Assembly: GCA_028821635.1 (NCBI GenBank)
Contig: JAPPDO010000226.1
Span: 1-10,360, forward strand
Length of the DNA: 10,360 nucleotides
Source: Ekhidna sp.
GTDB taxonomy: Bacteria > Bacteroidota > Bacteroidia > Cytophagales > Cyclobacteriaceae
Direction of reading: 5' to 3'
Part shown: positions 1 to 6,814 of the stretch, one piece after another
How the letters are laid out: every line of letters starts with the position of its first letter
Numbering within the stretch: position 1 is the stretch's first letter
Notes under the pieces: model-generated
The model's input: the letters and a program-made list of their open reading frames with translations, nothing else
What the model was told of the DNA's origin: nothing
Database searches by the model: none
Program-made: the position numbers and the translations under genes

Positions 1-1486
1 GCTGCTTTTGGCCTCCGGAGAGTGTAATCCCCCTTTCTCCAAGCTGTGTTTGAAAGCCGTCTTTAAAGTCAAGAATATTAGCCAACACATCTGCATCTTT
101 AGCTGCTTGCTCAATCTCCTCCTCAGACATATCTCTGTTCCCGAAAGCGATGTTATTTTCTATTGAGTCAGAAAATAGAAAAACATCCTGAGGCACATAC
201 CCAATCTGACTTCTTAGCGAAGAAAGATCAAAATCTTTAATATCAACGCCATCAATATGCAGACTTCCATTATCAACATCATAAAGTCTGCAAATCATGT
301 TTGCAATGGTACTTTTCCCGGAACCTGTAGTCCCTACAATGGCAATAGACTCTCCCGGATTCACGTTAAAGGATACTTTTTTGAGGGCTTGAATGCCGGA
401 CTCCGGGTAAGTGAAACTTACCTTATCAAATAAAATTTTGCCGTCAATTTCTTTTTTCAAATTTTTGACAGAGATAAGGTCTGTCTTGGTCGCTAAAAAC
501 TCATTAATTCTTCTTTGTGAAGCTGCCGCCCGCTGAATTATTGATGTAATCCACCCCAGTGCGGTGACCGGCCAAGTAAGCATATTCACATAAATGATAA
601 ATTCTGCAATATTACCTGTGCTCACCTCTCCTTTAAAGACTTGAGTTGAGCCCACATAAACAGTGAGAATCACACTTAGGCCAATTAAGCCCATGATCAA
701 CGGCATGAATAAGGCTTGCACAAAAGCAAGTTTCAAAGAGCGGTCTTTATATTTATTACTCTCCTCTGCAAAAGTATTTGCCACTTCTTCTTCACGCACA
801 AAAGCCTTGATTACCCGAATTCCTGAAAAAGCCTCCTGAACAAACGTTGACAAATCGGATAAGCTTGCCTGAATTTCAGTTGAGCGTTTGTTGATAATAT
901 CACTAACAAAATAAATACTAACGGAAAGGATGGGGAGCGGCAATAAGGAATAAAAAGTAAGCGTAGGGTTGATAGCGAACATAAAGGGAATTACCATCAC
1001 AAAAAGTGTAAACAGATTGATTCCATACATGATGGCAGGGCCAATGTACATTCTGACTTTGCTGACATCTTCGGAAATTCTGGCTATCAAATCTCCGGTA
1101 TTATTTTTTCGGTAAAAGCTGAGAGGAAGCGATTGATAATGACGGTAAATTTCATTCTTGAGATCGTACTCTATCAACCTTGACATGACAATAATGGTCT
1201 GTCGCATGAAGAAGAGAAGCACCGCCCGAATCAATGCTGATGCAGTTATGATTACAAGGAAGAGCAGGATTCCGAATCCGATATTTTCCAGTATTTTCGA
1301 TTGTAATCGGAAGCCGTCAAAAGTTCGGAAAAGATCATAATTAATACTCAGATAATCAAACGCATACCGTACTATTACTGCAGGAGCAATAGAAAAAAAA
1401 TTCCCCAGAATAATGAATGAAGACCCAAAGATTAGGTGGAACTTATACTTCAACAGATATTTATTAAGGTGTTTTAAGTCTTTCAA
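1..1486 (-). CDS. ABC exporter half-transporter (fused membrane and ATPase domains), 3' end cut by window edge
   Basis: The 495 visible residues form an MsbA/LmrA-type exporter half-transporter that would dimerise in the inner membrane and use ATP to move a substrate outward. Residues about 17-310 are the transmembrane domain, with hydrophobic segments near 17-40, 71-93, 155-193 and 259-309. The nucleotide-binding domain follows: Walker A GTTGSGKST at 385-393, Q-loop Q433 in GYVPQD, and signature LSGGQ at 489-493, where the window ends. Walker B and the H-loop (roughly 90 more residues for the family) lie outside. The start is a TTG at 1484-1486: an in-frame TAA lies three codons upstream, no ATG is near, and the N-terminus MKDLKHLNKYLLKYK resembles Bacteroidota relatives. 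Substrate is unknown; family members carry lipids, peptides or drugs. It is divergent from the dehydrogenase gene. Family call is firm, start less so. Confidence 0.93.
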   Translation of the reverse strand, partial: MKDLKHLNKYLLKYKFHLIFGSSFIILGNFFSIAPAVIVRYAFDYLSINYDLFRTFDGFRLQSKILENIGFGILLFLVIITASALIRAVLLFFMRQTIIVMSRLIEYDLKNEIYRHYQSLPLSFYRKNNTGDLIARISEDVSKVRMYIGPAIMYGINLFTLFVMVIPFMFAINPTLTFYSLLPLPILSVSIYFVSDIINKRSTEIQASLSDLSTFVQEAFSGIRVIKAFVREEEVANTFAEESNKYKDRSLKLAFVQALFMPLIMGLIGLSVILTVYVGSTQVFKGEVSTGNIAEFIIYVNMLTWPVTALGWITSIIQRAAASQRRINEFLATKTDLISVKNLKKEIDGKILFDKVSFTYPESGIQALKKVSFNVNPGESIAIVGTTGSGKSTIANMICRLYDVDNGSLHIDGVDIKDFDLSSLRSQIGYVPQDVFLFSDSIENNIAFGNRDMSEEEIEQAAKDADVLANILDFKDGFQTQLGERGITLSGGQKQ

Positions 1487-1533
1487 AGAGTTTTATAAAA
1501 GTGTAATGTTCAGAAGATTTTGAATAGAATGTA

Positions 1534-1541
1534 TACTTTTG
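1534..1541 (+). promoter_or_regulatory. Bacteroidota-type -7 promoter box (TACTTTTG)
   Basis: TACTTTTG matches the Bacteroidota sigma-ABfr -7 consensus TAnnTTTG exactly and lies about 70 bases upstream of the GTG of the dehydrogenase gene, in the divergent intergenic region. No well-spaced -33 TTTG is present: the nearest, at 1519-1522, is only 11 bases upstream. The call therefore rests on the -7 box and its position. It would drive the dehydrogenase gene and, by read-through, nusB and the YtxH-like gene. Confidence 0.45.
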
Positions 1542-1610
1542 CGAGCATTTTTTAAATAAAAACCTCATTCCATTAGTCAAGGTTTAAAATTAGATTAAAG
1601 TTAAACAATC

Positions 1611-2711
1611 GTGACAGAGACTAAACCCAGAGTAAAATTGACGAGCGTGCTTGATAAAATGAACAACTCGGAGCATGAGCAAGTAGTGTTCTGTCAAGAT
1701 AAACACACAGGACTCAAGGCAATTATCGCTATTCACAGCACAGTGCTTGGCCCATCTATGGGAGGCACAAGAATGTGGAATTATAACTCTGACGAAGAGG
1801 CATTAGAAGATGCGCTGCGTCTATCCAGAGGGATGACATTTAAATCAGCATTAGCGGGGTTGAATATTGGCGGTGGAAAAGCAGTAATCATAGGTGATGC
1901 CCGTTCGCAGAAGAATGAGTACCTGATGAGGAGGTTCGGAAAATTCATCAATAGTCTTAACGGTAAATATTACACGGCGGAGGATATGAACATCACCATG
2001 AGAGATATCGAATACATGAGTATGGAAACCCCCTTCGTCGTTGGGAAACCACAATATATGGGAGGCTCCGGAGATCCAAGCCCAATGACGGCATACGGTG
2101 TTTACGTTGGCATGAAAGCCGGAGCAAAAAAGGCCTATGGAAGTGATTGTTTGGAGGGTAAAAATATTCTGGTACAAGGAGTTGGTCAGGTTGGGAAATA
2201 TCTGGTAGATTATCTAATAAAGGAAAATGCCAATGTATTCATTGCAGACATTTTCCATGATAAAATTAAAGTCGTTACTGAAAAACATCCGATGGTTTCA
2301 GTAGTAAATCCCAATACAATTTTCCAAATGGAAATGGACATTTACTCTCCATGCGCAATGGGGGCCACACTCAATGATGAGACCATTCCTGAACTCAAAT
2401 GTGCAGTCGTCGCCGGTGGGGCAAACAATCAACTCGCTCAGGAGATTAAGCATGGCACAATGCTGAAAAATCATGGAATTATTTACGCCCCCGACTTCTT
2501 GACCAACTCCGGAGGCATTTCCAACGTCTATCACGAGTACTTGGGAAATCATAACGAAGCCTATGTAAAGGCATCCATAAGCCGAATTTACAATACTTGC
2601 CTGGACGTTTTAAATTATGCCGAAAACAACGAGATTAGCTCCCATGAAGCTGCACTTGAATTTGCCATGCAACGACTTGATAAAGTAGGCAAAGTAAAAC
2701 TTGGAGAGTAA
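1611..2711 (+). CDS. Leucine/valine/phenylalanine dehydrogenase (NAD-dependent)
   Basis: A 366-residue member of the Glu/Leu/Phe/Val dehydrogenase superfamily, which reversibly deaminates a branched-chain or aromatic L-amino acid to its 2-oxo acid with NAD+, in the cytoplasm. The N-terminal substrate domain carries GGTRMW at 51-56 and the two conserved lysines K78 (GMTFK) and K90 (GGGK). The catalytic aspartate is D125 in TAEDMN; these correspond, with a ten-residue shift, to K68, K80 and D115 of Bacillus leucine dehydrogenase. The Rossmann domain shows GVGQVG at 190-195 and an acidic residue at the end of the second strand (D213), which favours NAD over NADP. AGGANNQL near 268-275 is also typical. 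Length fits the family. The start is GTG; a later ATG (1659) would remove 16 residues that look family-like. Leucine is the likeliest substrate, but sequence alone does not separate it from valine or phenylalanine. nusB starts 51 bases downstream. Confidence 0.93.
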   Translation: MTETKPRVKLTSVLDKMNNSEHEQVVFCQDKHTGLKAIIAIHSTVLGPSMGGTRMWNYNSDEEALEDALRLSRGMTFKSALAGLNIGGGKAVIIGDARSQKNEYLMRRFGKFINSLNGKYYTAEDMNITMRDIEYMSMETPFVVGKPQYMGGSGDPSPMTAYGVYVGMKAGAKKAYGSDCLEGKNILVQGVGQVGKYLVDYLIKENANVFIADIFHDKIKVVTEKHPMVSVVNPNTIFQMEMDIYSPCAMGATLNDETIPELKCAVVAGGANNQLAQEIKHGTMLKNHGIIYAPDFLTNSGGISNVYHEYLGNHNEAYVKASISRIYNTCLDVLNYAENNEISSHEAALEFAMQRLDKVGKVKLGE

Positions 2712-2762
2712 CTAATCAAGGCTTATTTCCAGTTTTTAAAATAAACAGATTCCCGACTTGAC

Positions 2763-3926
2763 ATGCTGAACCGCCGGATTTTAAGAGTAAAAGCAATGCA
2801 GGCCCTTTACGGCTACTTCACCGCAGTAGAATCTGTAAAAGAAATAAAGAGAGAAGAGTTGCGCCGACAGCATGCACTTAGCTCCGCAGAGGACGATTCC
2901 GTAGATAACACCTCATTTGAAGCACGCAAAAAGCAAGCAGTTCATCTTTTTAATCAAAACCTGCTCGTTGCGCAAGTTTCTACAGAAGAGAACGCAGAGC
3001 AGGACATTTTAGATAGTGTAAATGACACTTTACTTTCCTATCGAAATGCTTTGGATAAAGAAGCAGCAGCCCGAAAGAACGAAATGATGAGAGAGGCTCG
3101 GAGCATTCGTGATCATTATTTAAAACTTTTGATGCTCCCGATAGAGATTGAGCAAAGAGAAAGGCGGGAGTGTGAGAAAGAGAGTAAAGCCTACCTGATA
3201 AAATCAAAAAAGCACTACCCATTCATTGACGATGCGATGGTTAAACAACTAAAAAAGGTCGAGACCATAGCAAAAGAAATTGCTGGCGGGAAGATTAGCT
3301 GGGCGAATGAATTAAATGAAATAAAATCCTGGTACAGGAAGCAGATACGGCCATCCGAAGCATTGGCTCCTTTTTTCGATACTAAAAAAGAAAAAGAGAA
3401 TGAAAATGGGATCGTGCTTGAGTTTTTCAAACGGGAACTATTTAAAAATGAGACGATCGTCTCCTACCTTGAAAGTCAGCATCTACACTGGAATGAAAAT
3501 CAGCCTATCATAAAAAGTATGGTTCTTAAAACGATTAAAGCACTCCGGGATGGGGAAGAATTTGAATTTGCTGAACTCACAAAAAACGGTGAGGAGGATT
3601 TCATATTTCTGGAACGGTTATTTACCGATGTAGTGAAAGAAAATGACTTTTTGGAACAGATTATCCAAGAAAGAACCAAAAATTGGGACATAAATAGAAT
3701 CACACTGACGGATCGTGTAATTTTGAAATTAGCTTTAGTTGAAATGATCAATTCACCAAGTATTCCGATAAAAGTCACTATAAACGAGGCAATAGAAATT
3801 TCTAAACTTTATAGTACCCCGAAAAGCAAACAATTTATCAACGGTGTTTTGGATGTACTTACAAACGAGCTAATTTCGCAAGAGAAAATACGTAAAAGTG
3901 GTAGAGGTTTAATTGATAACAAATAG
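2763..3926 (+). CDS. nusB: Transcription antitermination factor NusB, Bacteroidota long form
   Basis: NusB binds boxA RNA together with NusE (ribosomal protein S10) and supports antitermination of rRNA operons. The 387-residue protein has the NusB fold split in two. The N-terminal helix is LNRRILRVKAMQALY (residues 2-16). The C-terminal part, residues about 283-375, holds NWDINRI (307-313), DRVILKLALVEM, IPIKVTINEAIEISK and KQFINGVLD (356-364), all hallmarks of the family. Between them lie about 260 mostly charged, helix-forming residues absent from the roughly 140-residue E. coli protein. Bacteroidota NusB proteins commonly run above 300 residues, so the insertion is a lineage trait, not a fusion I can name. 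It sits 51 bases after the dehydrogenase gene and 5 bases before the YtxH-like gene, so all three are probably co-transcribed. Confidence 0.92.
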   Translation: MLNRRILRVKAMQALYGYFTAVESVKEIKREELRRQHALSSAEDDSVDNTSFEARKKQAVHLFNQNLLVAQVSTEENAEQDILDSVNDTLLSYRNALDKEAAARKNEMMREARSIRDHYLKLLMLPIEIEQRERRECEKESKAYLIKSKKHYPFIDDAMVKQLKKVETIAKEIAGGKISWANELNEIKSWYRKQIRPSEALAPFFDTKKEKENENGIVLEFFKRELFKNETIVSYLESQHLHWNENQPIIKSMVLKTIKALRDGEEFEFAELTKNGEEDFIFLERLFTDVVKENDFLEQIIQERTKNWDINRITLTDRVILKLALVEMINSPSIPIKVTINEAIEISKLYSTPKSKQFINGVLDVLTNELISQEKIRKSGRGLIDNK

Positions 3927-3931
3927 AAATT

Positions 3932-4228
3932 ATGAGCAAATCAGGAGGATCATTTTTTGCCTTTTTAACAGGAATCCTGACAGGAGGTATTCTAGGCATT
4001 TTATATGCACCTGACAAAGGGATAAACACCAGAGATAAGCTTACTTTTCAACTTGATAAACTCAAAAAACAACTGGAAAGCTTTATTAATGATATAATTG
4101 AAGGTGATCGCATCATTGATAATGAGGCCAAAGATCAAGGAGAGAAGATAGTGAAGGAAGCAAAAAATAAGGCTGAGCAACTTCTTGAAGATGTTAATGG
4201 CTTAATTAGTCAAATCAAGAAAAACTAA
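3932..4228 (+). CDS. YtxH-domain small membrane protein
   Basis: A 98-residue protein with one glycine-rich hydrophobic segment (about residues 7-25), followed at once by YAPDKG (25-30) and TR (33-34). This is the YtxH-domain signature: a membrane helix, then APxxG, then TRxxL. The rest, about 36-98, is a charged amphipathic helix likely to form a coiled coil in the cytoplasm or along the membrane. The Bacillus relatives are general-stress proteins of unknown mechanism; nothing here gives a more specific role. ATG lies 5 bases after the nusB stop, so translation is probably coupled to nusB. No clear Shine-Dalgarno site is present, as usual in this phylum. Confidence 0.85.
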   Translation: MSKSGGSFFAFLTGILTGGILGILYAPDKGINTRDKLTFQLDKLKKQLESFINDIIEGDRIIDNEAKDQGEKIVKEAKNKAEQLLEDVNGLISQIKKN

Positions 4229-4231
4229 CGG

Positions 4232-4280
4232 AGTTTCAACATTTCACGAGGAATTTATTTAATACCTTGAAACTTTATCT
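4232..4280 (+). terminator. Possible weak terminator hairpin after the YtxH-like gene
   Basis: AGTTTCAA (4232-4239) and TTGAAACT (4267-4274) form a perfect 8-bp inverted repeat separated by 27 bases and followed by the T-rich stretch TTTATCTTGTTT. It starts four bases after the stop codon of the YtxH-like gene. The stem is AT-rich and the loop long, so termination would be weak, and the downstream arm lies next to the -7 box of the next gene. It could instead be an operator-like site or chance. Confidence 0.3.
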
Positions 4281-4284
4281 TGTT

Positions 4285-4292
4285 TAATTTTG
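4285..4292 (+). promoter_or_regulatory. Bacteroidota-type -7 promoter box (TAATTTTG)
   Basis: TAATTTTG is an exact match to TAnnTTTG, 29 bases before the ATG of the DUF1573 lipoprotein gene. A CTTG at 4266-4269 could act as a partial -33 element, although its 15-base spacing is shorter than usual. Its position after a possible terminator suggests that the lipoprotein gene has its own promoter. Confidence 0.5.
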
Positions 4293-4321
4293 TAGATGGT
4301 TTAATTGAAAAATTATAAAAA

Positions 4322-4873
4322 ATGAAAATAGGAAAGATTTTATTAGGAGTTCTGGCAGCCACATTTATTGTAAGTTGTGGAAATGCTGAGTTTGAATCAA
4401 GAATTACGAAACTGGAAGGCAGAGTAGCTGCATTGGAAGGAAAAAGTGGCGTAGCCTCAGCTGATGGCGTACAACCTATTGCTGCAAGCAATACTATCAG
4501 TTCGTCCTCTGTATCTACTTCGTCTGATCCCGAAGTGAAACCTGAAGGACCTCTTCCGGCATTCTCATTTACTGAGGAATTACATGATTTTGGCACTATC
4601 AAAGAAGGAGACGTAGTAGAACATGTATTTGACTTTACCAACGACGGTGAAGCTCCCTTAATCATCTCTGATGCCAAAGCGACCTGTGGATGTACCGTTC
4701 CGGAGTGGCCAAAAGAACCAATTCCGGTAGGGGGTTCCGGCGAAATTAAAGTCAGGTTCAACAGTAAAAGCAAACCCGGAATCCAAAACAAGAACGTAAC
4801 TTTGACAGCAAACACCTGGCCCACCACGCAGCGAATAAGAATTAAAGCGAATGTGGTGAAGGAAGAGGAATAA
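4322..4873 (+). CDS. DUF1573 lipoprotein
   Basis: A 183-residue lipoprotein. The N-terminus is a signal peptide ending in a lipobox (residues 16-19, I-V-S-C), which places the lipid on Cys19. Residues about 23-41 form a short heptad-patterned helix (FESRITKLEGRVAALEG), and 43-78 are a Ser/Thr/Ala-rich linker. Residues about 82-177 are the DUF1573 domain, an Ig-like beta sandwich of the ASPM-SPD-2-Hydin type. They show the typical HDFGTIKEG (88-96), a VFDFTNDGEAPL stretch and the C-G-C pair (C122, C124) in KATCGCTVPEW. The domain is very common in Bacteroidota envelopes, but its function is not established. Neighbouring yajC and ybbR also encode envelope proteins, which fits an envelope role. 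A stable hairpin with a T tract follows the stop codon by 33 bases. Confidence 0.9.
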   Translation: MKIGKILLGVLAATFIVSCGNAEFESRITKLEGRVAALEGKSGVASADGVQPIAASNTISSSSVSTSSDPEVKPEGPLPAFSFTEELHDFGTIKEGDVVEHVFDFTNDGEAPLIISDAKATCGCTVPEWPKEPIPVGGSGEIKVRFNSKSKPGIQNKNVTLTANTWPTTQRIRIKANVVKEEE

Positions 4874-4906
4874 ACTTCCAAAACGACCTTCAATTTATTA
4901 ACATTG

Positions 4907-4938
4907 TCCCGGCATATTTCGTGTCGGGATTTTTATTT
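4907..4938 (+). terminator. Rho-independent terminator between the DUF1573 gene and yajC
   Basis: TCCCGGCA (4907-4914) pairs with TGTCGGGA (4922-4929): an 8-bp stem with one G-U pair and a 7-base loop, followed directly by TTTTTATTT. Stem, loop and T tract together are a classic intrinsic terminator. It ends the DUF1573 transcript. It also overlaps a possible GTG start at 4921 for yajC, arguing that translation does not begin there. Confidence 0.8.
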
Positions 4939-4950
4939 GATTATAATTTT

Positions 4951-5277
4951 ATGAATATGGTTTTATTACAGGCAAGTGGAGGTGGAGGGATCACCTCATT
5001 CATACCAATTATCGGGATGATTGCCATTTTCTACTTTTTCTTCATCCGTCCCCAACAGCGAAAGCAAAAAGAAACGAAGAGGTATCTTAAAGAAGTTAAA
5101 AAGGGAGACATGGTGGTTACCGTTGGTGGTATTCATGGAAAGATCATGGAAGTATCTGATACTACCGTGCTGATGGATGTAGATCGAGGGACAAAACTCC
5201 TGGTTGAGAAATCATCTATCTCCCTTGAGGCAAGCAAGCGATTAAATGACAAACAGCCGTCTAAAGAAAAGAAATAA
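4951..5277 (+). CDS. yajC: Preprotein translocase subunit YajC
   Basis: YajC is the small accessory subunit that associates with SecDF in the inner membrane and supports Sec-dependent export. This 108-residue version has a glycine-rich start (LLQASGGGG), one membrane helix at about 14-32, then IRPQQRKQKE (32-41), the conserved RPQ motif at the membrane edge. GDMVVTVGGIHGKI (52-65) is the signature beta region, and the lysine-rich tail is typical. The frame is open from a GTG at 4921, but that codon lies in the arm of a terminator hairpin and would add ten residues that relatives lack. I therefore choose ATG 4951 (MNMVLLQ); ATG 4957 is also possible. The ybbR start is 9 bases after its stop. 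Confidence 0.92.
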   Translation: MNMVLLQASGGGGITSFIPIIGMIAIFYFFFIRPQQRKQKETKRYLKEVKKGDMVVTVGGIHGKIMEVSDTTVLMDVDRGTKLLVEKSSISLEASKRLNDKQPSKEKK

Positions 5278-5286
5278 TAACCAACT

Positions 5287-6219
5287 GTGGCGAAGCGGCA
5301 AAACTTTAAATCCTGGAAAGTAATAACCCTGTCTTTTCTAGGGGTTGTTACGTTTTGGTTTTTTAATGCACTTGGTAAGGAATATAGTTATCGATTTAAA
5401 TACCCTATCAAGTTTGTATTTAATGCGGACAGCTTAGTTGCGGTGAAACCTCTGCCGGAATATGTGGAGATCGACGTGACAGGAGGAGGCTGGAGTCTCT
5501 TCAGAGAGACCTTTAGGATAGGTGTGGAGCCTGTTATTTTTAATCCGGACAACCCTGCTGCAATCAACTATCTGACACGCCCCTCCATACTTCCCATTTT
5601 AACAGATCAACTTAGCCAGCTAAGAATCAATTTTCTTTTTACTGACACACTTTATATTGACATTGACAGGAAAGATTTCAAATTGGTAGATTTAAAGATA
5701 GATTCTAGTAAAATTAATATGGACAAATACCACCGAATCATATCAAACATTGAGATAGAACCTGATACAGCGGTGATTTACGGACCCGAAAGTTATCTTG
5801 ATTCTTTATCCGAGCAGTATGTTGTCACCATTGATGCCAAAGAAATTGATAGGAAATTTGACCGCTATGTAGACCTCAGTCTTCCGGAGGGCTTTGATAT
5901 TTACTCCCGCCCCCCAACTATACACGTGAAATTTGAGGTGGAGCGTTTTGAAACACTGGAAATTCCACTGGAAGTTGAGCTATTGGGATTCCCGTTGGAC
6001 TCTTCAGTTTATGTAACTAACCCAAAAATCAATGTAAAATTCCTGATCAGAGAGTCACTAAAAGAGGAGTATTATGACGAAGACTTCAGGGTTGTCGTTG
6101 ATTTTTCTATGATAAATAAATCGGATTCTTTAGCCCCTGCCATCATTGCTTCTCATCCGGAGAGTGCTTTGGAGCTTGAAGTGGTTCCTGATTCTTTGAA
6201 GATCAGGTATGCAGAATAA
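5287..6219 (+). CDS. YbbR-like domain protein (CdaR-like), single-pass membrane anchor
   Basis: The 310-residue protein has one membrane helix at about residues 11-29 and a beta-rich region facing the periplasm. YbbR-type repeats are recognisable by the PDTAVIYGPESYLDSL stretch (159-174), followed by DAKEID (183-188) and a beta-strand run to about 218; a second, degenerate unit covers about 220-310. In Firmicutes the YbbR protein CdaR controls the cyclic-di-AMP synthase CdaA. No cdaA is visible here, so that role is only a possibility. Start is a GTG, the only one that keeps the membrane anchor. Its 3' end overlaps coaE by 11 bases, which suggests translational coupling. The same neighbour order (yajC, ybbR, coaE) is familiar from other Bacteroidota. 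Confidence 0.83.
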   Translation: MAKRQNFKSWKVITLSFLGVVTFWFFNALGKEYSYRFKYPIKFVFNADSLVAVKPLPEYVEIDVTGGGWSLFRETFRIGVEPVIFNPDNPAAINYLTRPSILPILTDQLSQLRINFLFTDTLYIDIDRKDFKLVDLKIDSSKINMDKYHRIISNIEIEPDTAVIYGPESYLDSLSEQYVVTIDAKEIDRKFDRYVDLSLPEGFDIYSRPPTIHVKFEVERFETLEIPLEVELLGFPLDSSVYVTNPKINVKFLIRESLKEEYYDEDFRVVVDFSMINKSDSLAPAIIASHPESALELEVVPDSLKIRYAE

Positions 6220-6814
6220 GCCTTTATTGGTAGGTATAACCGGAGGGATTGGTGCTGGGAAAAGTACTGTTTGCAAAATCTTTGAGGTGCTCCGCCACAA
6301 AGTCTATTATGCGGATGATCGTGCCAGATGGCTGATGAACAACGCTAATAAGTTAAAGTCCCAAATCATCAACCTATTTGGAGAGAATGCTTATGTTGAT
6401 GATTTGCTTAACAGAGAGTTCATCGGGGAGCAGGTTTTTGAAAATGCAGTGTTATTGAAAAAATTAAATGCTAAAATTCATCCGGCTGTTAGGGAGGATG
6501 CTAAAAATTGGGTAAAAAATAACGTATATGAGAAGTTGCTCTTCTATGAAGCAGCACTGATATTTGAAACCGGTTCTCACAAGAAGATGGATATCACCAT
6601 TCTGTTGACGGCTCCGGAGAAGCTGCGACTGAAACGAGTGTTAGCAAGAGATACCTACAGGTCTGAACGTTCTATTAAGCAAATAATGAACCAACAGATG
6701 AGCGATGCGGAGAAGACCCCTCTCGCTGACCATTTAATCATCAATGATGAAAAAAATGCCGTTATTAAGCAAACAATGGATATTTATGATCAACTGCTTA
6801 ATCGTCACAAATAA
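6209..6814 (+). CDS. coaE: Dephospho-CoA kinase
   Basis: CoaE phosphorylates the 3'-hydroxyl of the ribose in dephospho-CoA with ATP, the last step of coenzyme A synthesis, in the cytoplasm. The 201-residue length is typical. The P-loop GGIGAGKST is at 12-20; YYADDRAR (33-40) matches the conserved acidic substrate-binding region; LNREFIGEQVF (67-77), the HP pair at 91-92, YEAALIFE (113-120), VLARD (144-148) and ADHLIIND (173-180) are family landmarks. All expected motifs are present, so the enzyme should be active. ATG 6209 lies within the end of the ybbR-like gene and gives the proper N-terminus just ahead of the P-loop. Its last 17 bases overlap the convergent WG-repeat gene. Confidence 0.96.
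   Translation: MQNKPLLVGITGGIGAGKSTVCKIFEVLRHKVYYADDRARWLMNNANKLKSQIINLFGENAYVDDLLNREFIGEQVFENAVLLKKLNAKIHPAVREDAKNWVKNNVYEKLLFYEAALIFETGSHKKMDITILLTAPEKLRLKRVLARDTYRSERSIKQIMNQQMSDAEKTPLADHLIINDEKNAVIKQTMDIYDQLLNRHK

Noticed and set aside
1158..1340. A 60-codon plus-strand frame opposite the ABC exporter
   Set aside because: It lies antisense to the transmembrane domain of a well-supported gene and has no recognisable features.
1851..2552. Two minus-strand open frames inside the dehydrogenase gene (1851-2177, 2298-2552)
   Set aside because: The plus strand encodes an intact enzyme with all catalytic residues; the antisense peptides resemble nothing.
2980..3778. Three minus-strand open frames inside nusB
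   Set aside because: They lie opposite the nusB reading frame, have no family features and probably reflect its lysine- and glutamate-rich codons.
4255..4893. A 212-codon open frame on the minus strand opposite the DUF1573 gene
   Set aside because: It mirrors the DUF1573 lipoprotein gene, whose signal peptide, lipobox and domain motifs are clear. The translated antisense chain shows no recognisable domain and is biased by the codon use of the real gene.
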